From NCBI RefSeq assembly GCF_000177635.2, contig NC_014836.1:2774001-2838000 (forward strand): DNA of 64,000 bases, in the 5' to 3' direction. Of this stretch, positions 57,542-64,000 are shown piece by piece; position 1 is the stretch's first letter, and every line of letters starts with the position of its first letter. The translations under genes were made by a program, and so were the position numbers. The notes under the pieces are model-generated. The model was not told the origin of the DNA, did no database searches, and was given only the letters and a program-made list of their open reading frames with translations. The stretch is from Desulfurispirillum indicum S5. GTDB lineage: Bacteria > Chrysiogenota > Chrysiogenetes > Chrysiogenales > Chrysiogenaceae.

Positions 57542-58552
57542 CTACCACTGCCCTGGAGTGTCTTCAATTCTCCCACCGGTGCGAATGCGGTTGCGCAGGG
57601 CCAGTACCTTGCGATCGAGCTCCTGCAGGTGTTTCAGGTTATCCTGCTCCTGGACTGAGGTCTGCAGGACAGCGGCAATGCCACCGTTGCGAATGACGAT
57701 ACGCCGGGGCGCCATCAGGGCCAGGATGGGATCGTGGGTGGCGATGAGTACGATTTTTTCCTCGCGCACCAGCAGATCCAGGGCCCGCTGCCGGTCGATG
57801 CCCGCGTTTTCGATTTCGTCGATCAGAATAATGGGCGAACGGCTGAGAAAGGCCGTGTCAGCAATCATCAGCGCCCGTGACTGCCCTCCGCTGAGGGACG
57901 TGATGGGCGTATCCGCCTCGAAGGGCTCTCCGGCCAGAGAGTTGGCTTCGCGGATGATGGTGGCAGTAACTTCATCGCGGTTCGCCGTCAGGCGACTTTC
58001 GGCGTGCATATCCACGAACTCCTTGACACTGAGGTCCATGACGAAGTTCATATTCTGGGAGAGCTGGGCCACCAGCTTGCGCTCAATGGAAAAGCGCCAG
58101 GAAGCGTCGGGCTGCTGGCCATTGACCAGAACGCGCCGTTTGGTGGGCGTGTCTCCACAGGCCATCCACTCAATATCCCCCAGCAGGCGGCTCTTGCCTG
58201 AACCGGTGGGACCGACAATACTGACGATATCACCGCGCCGCAGCTCCAGGGTCACCTCCTCGGGCTCACCGCGTTTGTTCTGCCCGCCAATGACGGTCAG
58301 GCTCTCCACGCTGAAGCTTTGTTCACTGGCCAGATCGGCCATACCCTGCAGAAAGGCTTCGAAGTTCTCCAGGACACTTTCCGCCGAAGCACCCAGATCC
58401 TCCCAGCGCTCCTCATCAATGGAGTCGAGATACTGGGCCAAGGTGCGGGAGTCCTCGGCTGGCAGCTGCAGGCCATAGGAATCAAAGAAATCGTTGACAT
58501 AGGGATGCTGCGCAAGCAGCTCGGTAATGGTCATGGAATCTCTGGTATGCAT
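57542..58552 (-). CDS. Stand-alone ABC ATPase with N-terminal DUF1858-like domain
   Basis: 336-residue soluble ABC-type ATPase without any membrane segment. Residues 7-65 form a small helical domain (MTITELLAQHPYVNDFF) resembling DUF1858/ScdA-N and matching the start of the solute-binding-like protein at 59929. The ATPase has Walker A GPTGSGKSRLLGD (about 112-124), signature SLSGGQSRALM (about 217-227), Walker B IILIDEIENAG and a His switch in IATHDP. No permease gene exists nearby. The family is not one I can name by function. R1 copy F separates it from the GTPase gene upstream in the same direction. ATG 58552 has GAGG upstream. Confidence 0.8.
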   Translation of the reverse strand: MHTRDSMTITELLAQHPYVNDFFDSYGLQLPAEDSRTLAQYLDSIDEERWEDLGASAESVLENFEAFLQGMADLASEQSFSVESLTVIGGQNKRGEPEEVTLELRRGDIVSIVGPTGSGKSRLLGDIEWMACGDTPTKRRVLVNGQQPDASWRFSIERKLVAQLSQNMNFVMDLSVKEFVDMHAESRLTANRDEVTATIIREANSLAGEPFEADTPITSLSGGQSRALMIADTAFLSRSPIILIDEIENAGIDRQRALDLLVREEKIVLIATHDPILALMAPRRIVIRNGGIAAVLQTSVQEQDNLKHLQELDRKVLALRNRIRTGGRIEDTPGQW

Positions 58553-58567
58553 GGGAATATCCTCGCT

Positions 58568-59198
58568 CTGAAGTTTCGCATCTTGTTGTCTTGAATTAAG
58601 ACATTATTACTCTGATGTTTACCACGCGGAAACAGTATTGAAGTATTGACTTTTCATGCTTGACTCATCTGGTATCTTTTTTCGCTTCCGGATATTGTCC
58701 TTTTTGACCGCGCAAAAAGGACTCAAAAACGCGCCCCCCGAACACCCGTTCTTCCGGCTCGCCTGCTCGCCTGTTCTGGAGATCCGGCAGACACTGCTTC
58801 CCTGCAGTGCTGCCGAACCACTCACTTCCTGTGAGTGTCCCTTCGGGTCTTACCAGCCAGGCGTCGCACTCACCGGACGGGCTCAGGGGGGAACGGCCTG
58901 CTTCTGCCTCTCCCCCGTGTGCTTTCCCAGCCAGGACGCGCCGACTGTCAGGTTGCTGAAAAGCCAGGGAAGGCGGTTGTTTGCGGCCCCCAGTTCCAGG
59001 CAAGCGGACGGCTGAAAAGGACAGCACCGGGGGTCGCTTCCCAGCCACTTTGGGCGGATCCAAAGTGGTAAAATAAACTCATAAACAAAGTGAGGGTAAT
59101 GTCAAACGACGCCGTCTGCGAAAAACCATTTCCGCCATTCCAGCATGGCATCAGTGTCAGCGCAGACAACCTGCCGTTTCAGGGGCGCGAAAGTTGAG
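58568..59198 (+). mobile_element. R1 element copy F (full length)
   Basis: 631 bp with ends CTGAAGTTTCGCATC and the complement of CTCAACTTTCGCGCC, flanked by perfect 6 bp repeats CTCGCT (58562-58567, 59199-59204). It lacks the GGTTGCCGCC hairpin and has instead GTCAGGTTGCTGAAAAG, a subtype shared with fragment G. Hairpins TCCTTTTTG/CAAAAAGGA, CACTGC/GCAGTG, ACTCAC/GTGAGT and GCCACTTTGG/CCAAAGTGG are kept. It splits the GTPase and ATPase genes of one apparent operon. Confidence 0.88.
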
Positions 59199-59242
59199 CT
59201 CGCTGTTATTGCATTTGCACGGCGATGCTCTGCTTGAACCCG

Positions 59243-59932
59243 CTACTGATCCAGGTTCTCCATCTTTCTCACGTTGCCCATCTGGTACGACTCGCCGATT
59301 TTGGTTTCGCCCAGGCAGTAGGAGCACAGGGCCGATGGCATGGAGAAGCGCAGGGAACAGCCCTGTACGGTGCTGATATCCGGCGACTGGGCAAAGAGGG
59401 TCGCCAGCTCGTAGGCTCCCTGGCCGGTAATGCCGTTCACGTTCAGGATGCGCCCTTTGGGGTTGACCTGCTGGGTGCGGAAGGCAAAAACCTCCCGCTC
59501 GGCCTGGGAGACAATATCGCCCTTGGTGATGGCCACAATATCAGCGGATTTCAGCATGGGGCCGATCTTGCGGGGGGTATGCACGCCGCTGAGGTTATCC
59601 ACCACGCAGACCGAGGTGACTCCCTTGATATGGGGGGAGCAGCGGTTGCACAGACCGGCGCTCTCGCTGATGAGCATACTCAGCCCCTCGCGGATTCCCC
59701 ACTGCACGCACTCCTCGATATTACTGACAAAAAAGTGGTCGGGACACATGGAGCCCGAGAGGCCCTTTTTCACCTTCAGTCCCTTTTTTTCATAGAGGGT
59801 ATCGTCATCGGTGGCCAGGCAGTCGAATTTCACCACGCCGATGGTCTCCTGGCCCGCCAGGGCTTCCGCCACTTTCAGAATAACGGCCGTCTTGCCCGCC
59901 GAGGGGGGGCCCGCCACAATCACCAGTTTCAT
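59243..59932 (-). CDS. HypB/UreG/CobW-like P-loop GTPase
   Basis: 229-residue SIMIBI-class GTPase. Walker A GPPSAGKTAVI (residues 8-18), switch-like KFDCLATDDD, SESAGLCNRCSPH (about 90-102) with a Cys-x-x-Cys, the CVVDNLSG strand, and base specificity motif TKGD (about 136-139). The C-terminus has another Cys cluster (CSLRFSMPSALCSYC), suggesting metal binding. HypB, UreG and CobW relatives deliver nickel or cobalt to enzymes, so a metal-chaperone or cofactor-insertion role is plausible. The start overlaps the end of the next gene by ATGA. Confidence 0.85.
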   Translation of the reverse strand: MKLVIVAGPPSAGKTAVILKVAEALAGQETIGVVKFDCLATDDDTLYEKKGLKVKKGLSGSMCPDHFFVSNIEECVQWGIREGLSMLISESAGLCNRCSPHIKGVTSVCVVDNLSGVHTPRKIGPMLKSADIVAITKGDIVSQAEREVFAFRTQQVNPKGRILNVNGITGQGAYELATLFAQSPDISTVQGCSLRFSMPSALCSYCLGETKIGESYQMGNVRKMENLDQ

Positions 59933-61137
59933 TGGCTCACCCCCACCGTATCTTCAAATATTTTCAGCGCGTGTTTCAGCAGAGCCGCCACATCGTTGTC
60001 GTGCAGGTAGTCCCAGCCAATCCACTTCCAGCGGGGATTTTCCGGCAGGACATTCTTCACGTCCGGGTGCAGGGAGGGAAAGAGCCCCTGATTGGTGAGA
60101 ATACTGCCCATCTCCGGGCTGGCCAGGAAATCGGCCACGGGCCGGGTCAGCTCCAGACGCTCCTTTTTCACCAGCATGAACACCGGGCTGATAATGGCAC
60201 CGTCCTCGGGCCAGATACTGCGGGCCGAACTGTTCTGGCGCAGCATCCTGGTGAAGAAGTAGGGCATCACCGTCACAAAGGGTTTATGGGCCGACGCCCG
60301 GTTGGAAGCGCGCACCATCTGGGCAGGGTGCAAATTGACATCCATGCTGCGGCCAAGGCGCACAATACCTTCGTCGCCGAATTCCTTGTGCAGGTTCAGG
60401 AGAATGCCGTTAAACAGGTCAAAGTCGGAAACGGGCAGGGCCACTTTCTTTTCGTAGCGGGGGTGCAAAAGCTCTTCCCAGGTGCGGGGAGCCTCCAGGT
60501 CAGGGTAGTTGTCCTGGTGAATGACAAAGACCGCCGGCACCACGGAGAACATGCCGTAGTCACCCCGTGGGTCGCGGATGTCCACACCGCGGAAGGCCTC
60601 GTTCACTCCCAGTCCGGCCGTGGTGTCGCAGAAGACGCCCTCCTGCTTCCAGGCTCCGATCAGCTTGGGGTCGAAGAATGTATCAAAACCCGCGCTCACC
60701 AGAATATCCGGCAGCTCCTCATGGTTGGACAGGGTGCGGATGTGCTCCTCGATCCACTTGGCGCCCACCGCCGCCGCCTCCAGGGTCGTCTTGACCTCCA
60801 CCCCCGTCTGGGCGGTGAACTCTTCGCTGAAGCGGCCGAACGCTTCACTCAGGGGCAGGCGCACGGGGCAGGGCAGCAGCCCCTCCACCCGTACGGGAAC
60901 CCTGGAGCTGGCGGAAAGCGCTTCGCCGCCAGTGGCCTCTTCCAGCAGACCGATCAGGGCGTCCAGGTCGTAATTTCCCTGTTTCGCCAGGGACTGCAGT
61001 TTCAGAAACCGGCCGATGGTCTGCACTTTGGCCGGGTCGGAGAACTGTTCAAAACCCCGCGCCTGGAACACCGCCAGTGTGCCGGGATATTGAGTGAGAA
61101 TCTGCTCTATGGTCATGGAACCGGTAATTTTTGGTTG
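59929..61137 (-). CDS. Solute-binding-protein-like protein without signal peptide, DUF1858-like N-terminus
   Basis: 402 residues. The N-terminal helical domain (MTIEQILTQYPGTLAVF, about residues 8-65) matches that of the ABC ATPase. The rest (about 95-400) looks like a type II periplasmic binding protein of iron/molybdate ABC systems: LPLSEAFGRFSEEFTAQTG, DILVSAGFDTFF, PRTWEELLHPRY, VMPYFFTRM and FLASPEMGSILTNQGLFPS. No signal peptide or TM helix is present, so it should be cytosolic. I chose GTG 61137 because AAGGAGGTGCCCC lies directly before it. First gene of the cluster, with an FNR-like palindrome upstream. What it binds is unknown. Confidence 0.8.
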   Translation of the reverse strand, partial: QPKITGSMTIEQILTQYPGTLAVFQARGFEQFSDPAKVQTIGRFLKLQSLAKQGNYDLDALIGLLEEATGGEALSASSRVPVRVEGLLPCPVRLPLSEAFGRFSEEFTAQTGVEVKTTLEAAAVGAKWIEEHIRTLSNHEELPDILVSAGFDTFFDPKLIGAWKQEGVFCDTTAGLGVNEAFRGVDIRDPRGDYGMFSVVPAVFVIHQDNYPDLEAPRTWEELLHPRYEKKVALPVSDFDLFNGILLNLHKEFGDEGIVRLGRSMDVNLHPAQMVRASNRASAHKPFVTVMPYFFTRMLRQNSSARSIWPEDGAIISPVFMLVKKERLELTRPVADFLASPEMGSILTNQGLFPSLHPDVKNVLPENPRWKWIGWDYLHDNDVAALLKHALKIFEDTVGVSQ

Positions 61138-61229
61138 CACGGGGCACCTCCTTGCCTGTGGAAAATGTATCATGGGTTTTTCCGTAATCTGTTACTGGCG
61201 GAAGGGTAGCACAAAGTGCGAGGAGGGAA

Positions 61230-61243
61230 TTGACCGAAGTCAA
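61230..61243. promoter_or_regulatory. Candidate Crp/Fnr-family site upstream of the SBP-GTPase-ATPase cluster
   Basis: TTGACCGAAGTCAA, a perfect TTGAC-N4-GTCAA palindrome, 93-107 bp before the GTG start. FNR itself prefers TTGAT-N4-ATCAA; related regulators such as DNR or NarR types accept variants. No convincing -10 was pinned down. Confidence 0.5.
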
Positions 61244-61310
61244 AATGAAGGAATAATTTGCAGTACAAGGTTATCCTGCTATGGAAAAAGAGGCACACTG
61301 GGCCCGCCAG

Positions 61311-63290
61311 CTAGCTGACGGGCCTTTCCACAGGAATCTCAATGCAGAAGCACGCCCCTTCCGTGGCGCTGCCCAGGATCAGATGGCCATGGAATTTCTC
61401 TTCGATGATGCGGCGGCTCATGTGCAGGCCGATACCCATGCCCGCCTCTCCCTTGGTGCTGCAGTAGGGGGAGAAGATGCCTTCGCGTACATGTGCCGGG
61501 ATGCCGATGCCATTGTCGCGAAACTCCACCTGCACCAGGCCGGACTGCTGCGTCAGGGTGACGGTTATGCTGGCCTGAAATGGCCCCTGGGCTTTCCGCC
61601 GTTCTTCAAGCGCATCACAGGCGTTTGAGAAGAGGTTCAGAATCACCTGCTTGAACTCGTTGTGGTAGCCGTGCAGGGTGGCGCTGCGTTCCGGCAGCTG
61701 CAGCAGAATTTCGCTCTGACGCAGACGCGGCTTTAGTATGGCGGCTGCCGACTCCAGGGTCTGCTTCAGGTCGAACTCCACGGGGTGGAGGTCCGGCTTG
61801 AAGTAGTTCTTGAAACTGTTCACCGTGTCGGACATGTGGGCAATCAGGCGGTTGCAGGATTCCACGTGTTCACTTACCGCCTGCGCGCCTACAGACCCCA
61901 TCTGGCTCTGGTCCTCGATATCCTGCATATGCAGGGAAAGGGCGTTGAGGGGTTGAGTCCACTGGTGGGCAATCAGTCCAATCATATTTCCCATCTCGGC
62001 CATCTTGGTCTGCTGAATCAGCAGGCGCTCCTGCTCCATACACCTGCGGGTCTCTTCGGCAACCCGTTCTTCCAGCTCGCAGTTCATGCGCCGAAGCTGC
62101 CCATGGTACGTATCAATCTGCTGCCCCATGGCACCAAACAGATCACGGATACGCCGGTTGGTGAAAATGGCCAGCAGGGTTGCTGCGGAGATGATGAGGA
62201 GAACCACGGCTCCGATGGTCATGATATTGAGCCAGGTGCGCTTCCACAGGTCGGCTTCCCGGTAGGCGATGAACTGCTCAATGTCGGTGAGGTAGGCCCC
62301 CGTGCCGATTTTCCAGTCCCAGTCGGGAATCAGGCGCACAAAAGAGAGATGTGGCATATCACGGCCCAGGGATTTTTCGTGCCACACATAGGAGAGAAAG
62401 CCTCCCTCCGGGTTTTCCCGGGCGACCCGCAACTGCTCCTGCAGAATTTTGGTACCCTGGGCATCTTCCAGCTCCCATGAGTAACGGGGTGGATCCTGCA
62501 GCTCGCCGTTCATGAGGATGGCATGGCCATCCACGGTATCAATAAAGATATAGTTGTCACCGTAGCGCAGCTCGGCCAGGGTCAGGAGGATCTCCTGCTG
62601 CAGCTCATCGCGGAAGCGATCCAGGAACTCAGCACTGCCGATATACCAGTCCCAGAGCCCGAGATCGCGGACATAGCTGATCTGGGCATGGAAAGTTTCC
62701 GGGTCTTCTGGTTTAAAGAAGGCATCCACATTAAAACCTGAGCCCTCTTCCCGGGCAGTCCTGGCCTGCTGACGCACCACATAGTTTCCGCTGGGGTCAG
62801 TAATATCGGCCAGGCTCTGCCCTTCCTGGCCGGGATTGCGGGGCAGCAGCACCGACTGCAGATCGTACCGGTTGATCCAGATATAGGAGTCACCCTCCCG
62901 CCAGCTCATGGCGCGCAGGGCTTCCACGATCATCTGCTGCAGCTCCTCGTCACTGATGGTGCCGTGGTAGCGCTGATAAAGCGCATGGGCAACCGTGTAC
63001 GCCTGATCCACCCGCTCGCGAACCGTTTCTCCCAGACGCGCCTGGGCCTGCTCCCGGTGCTTGCTGATCACCTGCACCGCGTTATCCACCCGCTCCTGCA
63101 GCATGGACTGCTGGCTTTCCATATGGGACTGGCGAATCCAGTGTTTCTCTTCCTCAAAACGGCTGTAGGTTTCCCGCAGAAAAAGGGTGGAAGAGAGGAT
63201 GGCTACCAGCAGCAGGCTTACGAGAGAGAAAAGCAGAATCCAGCGACGAATGGAGTGCTCGGTACGGCGAAAATCAAGGGATTCCGGCAT
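61311..63290 (-). CDS. Membrane sensor histidine kinase with double Cache domain
   Basis: 659-residue orphan kinase. TM1 at about 16-38, a periplasmic region (about 40-360) containing two Cache_2-like repeats each ending in a WDW motif (LWDWYIGSAEFL and DWDWKIGTGAYL), TM2 at about 372-396 and a coiled linker without an obvious HAMP. The H-box is IAHQWTQPLNALSLHMQDI; ATPase motifs are FSNACDAL, DNGIGIP and GMGIGLHM. Tandem Cache domains of this type bind small carboxylates in known cases, but the ligand here is unknown. A lipoprotein gene lies 40 bp upstream in the same direction. Confidence 0.9.
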   Translation of the reverse strand: MPESLDFRRTEHSIRRWILLFSLVSLLLVAILSSTLFLRETYSRFEEEKHWIRQSHMESQQSMLQERVDNAVQVISKHREQAQARLGETVRERVDQAYTVAHALYQRYHGTISDEELQQMIVEALRAMSWREGDSYIWINRYDLQSVLLPRNPGQEGQSLADITDPSGNYVVRQQARTAREEGSGFNVDAFFKPEDPETFHAQISYVRDLGLWDWYIGSAEFLDRFRDELQQEILLTLAELRYGDNYIFIDTVDGHAILMNGELQDPPRYSWELEDAQGTKILQEQLRVARENPEGGFLSYVWHEKSLGRDMPHLSFVRLIPDWDWKIGTGAYLTDIEQFIAYREADLWKRTWLNIMTIGAVVLLIISAATLLAIFTNRRIRDLFGAMGQQIDTYHGQLRRMNCELEERVAEETRRCMEQERLLIQQTKMAEMGNMIGLIAHQWTQPLNALSLHMQDIEDQSQMGSVGAQAVSEHVESCNRLIAHMSDTVNSFKNYFKPDLHPVEFDLKQTLESAAAILKPRLRQSEILLQLPERSATLHGYHNEFKQVILNLFSNACDALEERRKAQGPFQASITVTLTQQSGLVQVEFRDNGIGIPAHVREGIFSPYCSTKGEAGMGIGLHMSRRIIEEKFHGHLILGSATEGACFCIEIPVERPVS

Positions 63291-63330
63291 GGAAGAGTCT
63301 CATTTCTTTTTCCGGGAGCTCTTTCCGCGA

Positions 63331-63963
63331 TCAGGGAACGCGGAAAATCAGCTCATCCGATGGTGGTGAAACGGTGAAACGGTCAAGACGCAGATAGACC
63401 CGATACCGGTAGGTGCGACCCCGCACCACCCGCTCGTCGCGGTACTGGCTCTGGCTGGTGGTGGCAATGCGCTCATAGGCCCGCTCTTCGCTGGAGCGCA
63501 TGATTTCAAAAACACCCTGTTCGGGAGCGTTGATATTCAGCAGAACGGCTCCCCCATGCCAGACAGCTTCCATCCGGGGCGCGGCGGGCAGGGCGCGGAA
63601 ATCCACATTCAGCACCGCCGAGGACAGGCGCTCACTGGAGCGAACCCCGGCGCAACCGTAGCGGTAGCTGTCACCAGGGATCACGTCAGTATCCAGGTGG
63701 GCAAAACTGACCTTCTCGTGGCGCAGGATAACGTGGTCAGGCCCATAGACACTCTGCCCCTGAGGACGTCGCGCCCGCACCAGGCCGGTTTCACCGCGAA
63801 AAAAAGGAGGGAACTTGCAGGTAACCAACACGCCTTCGCCAGTATTCACCGCTTCTATAACCACATCGGCGGTCTCTTCTTCCAGGATGATGGGTGTCTT
63901 CACCCCGCAGCCCGCCAGGGCGACGAGGAGGAGCAGAAACAGGACGCCATAAACAGATTTCAT
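63331..63963 (-). CDS. Hypothetical lipoprotein
   Basis: 210 residues. Lipobox LVALAGC at about residues 13-19 (MKSVYGVLFLLLL start). The body has beta-rich, fibronectin-like segments (APRMEAVWHGGAVLLNINAPEQGVF in part, RGRTYRYRVYLRLDRFTVSPPSDE). ATG 63963 has AGGAG upstream; seven in-frame codons before it lack a signal context. No family recognised. Its position just before the double-Cache kinase suggests co-transcription and a possible periplasmic accessory role. Confidence 0.75.
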   Translation of the reverse strand: MKSVYGVLFLLLLVALAGCGVKTPIILEEETADVVIEAVNTGEGVLVTCKFPPFFRGETGLVRARRPQGQSVYGPDHVILRHEKVSFAHLDTDVIPGDSYRYGCAGVRSSERLSSAVLNVDFRALPAAPRMEAVWHGGAVLLNINAPEQGVFEIMRSSEERAYERIATTSQSQYRDERVVRGRTYRYRVYLRLDRFTVSPPSDELIFRVP

Positions 63964-64000
63964 AGGTATCTCCTGGTTATTCAAGGGCTCGCAGGAGCCT

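Overview
The window reads as chromosome of a Gram-negative, probably facultatively or strictly anaerobic bacterium. Evidence is a TolC/RND/MFP efflux pump, an LpxR-like lipid A deacylase, several signal-peptide beta-barrels, lipobox lipoproteins, MEP-pathway IspD, BipA, CydDC, a corrinoid adenosyltransferase and a perfect FNR-like palindrome. Seven histidine kinases in 64 kb, four of them with an AHQW/AHHW-x-QPL H-box and no adjacent response regulator, recall Campylobacterota, Desulfobacterota and Chrysiogenota. A Desulfurispirillum-like Chrysiogenota is my low-confidence guess. No plasmid, phage or rRNA gene was seen.

Layout. 0-7.5 kb: gloB (partial); pcm-phrB-cutA and mazG-like/cobO on the minus strand; typA on the plus strand. 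7.5-11.5 kb: acyP-aldolase-ispD-ycaO operon (minus), a small exported protein and tRNA-Arg(ACG). 11.5-22 kb: an orphan sensor kinase, a nested IS/repeat block, then a translationally coupled phosphorelay locus (receiver, PAS kinase, receiver-kinase, membrane kinase). 22-28 kb: a beta-barrel protein, cydDC, phnA and mutY. 28-35.5 kb: an AddA/RecB-like helicase-nuclease and its AddB-like partner, separated by a mobile repeat. 36-40.7 kb: an envelope cluster (LpxR-like protein, beta-barrel, ClsC/YmdC-like phospholipase D gene broken by an IS). 40.8-48.4 kb: TetR-regulated RND efflux operon and a formate/nitrite channel. 48.5-57.4 kb: two more orphan kinases, a YgiQ/CheX/zinc-ribbon cluster, a methyltransferase and membrane proteins. 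57.5-61.1 kb: an unusual three-gene set (ABC ATPase, HypB/UreG-like GTPase, and a solute-binding-protein-like protein without signal peptide). 61.3-64 kb: a double-Cache kinase and a lipoprotein.

The most striking feature is non-coding. A family of roughly 630-735 bp elements (called R1 here) occurs as four full-length copies (771-1505, 14198-15787 interrupted by an IS, 31776-32439, 58568-59198), one truncated copy (35550-36045) and two fragments (5247-5453, 38598-38727). The full copies end in about 15 bp inverted repeats (consensus CTGAAGTTTCGCATC) and are flanked by 6 bp direct repeats: TTTCAT, TGAATA and CTCGCT are perfect, TAATAA/TAAGAA has one mismatch. They encode no protein I believe in, but carry a series of hairpins in which paired positions change together between copies. 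They look like a non-autonomous, MITE-like element with a conserved RNA or single-stranded DNA structure. R1 insertions lie at a kinase start codon, between addB and addA, and between the GTPase and ATPase genes of the unusual cluster.

A second, smaller repeat family (R2, about 125-160 bp) and two nearly identical IS5-family elements complete the mobile content. The IS copies differ by one base in the poly-A frameshift site. One sits inside an R1 copy and the other inside the phospholipase D gene.
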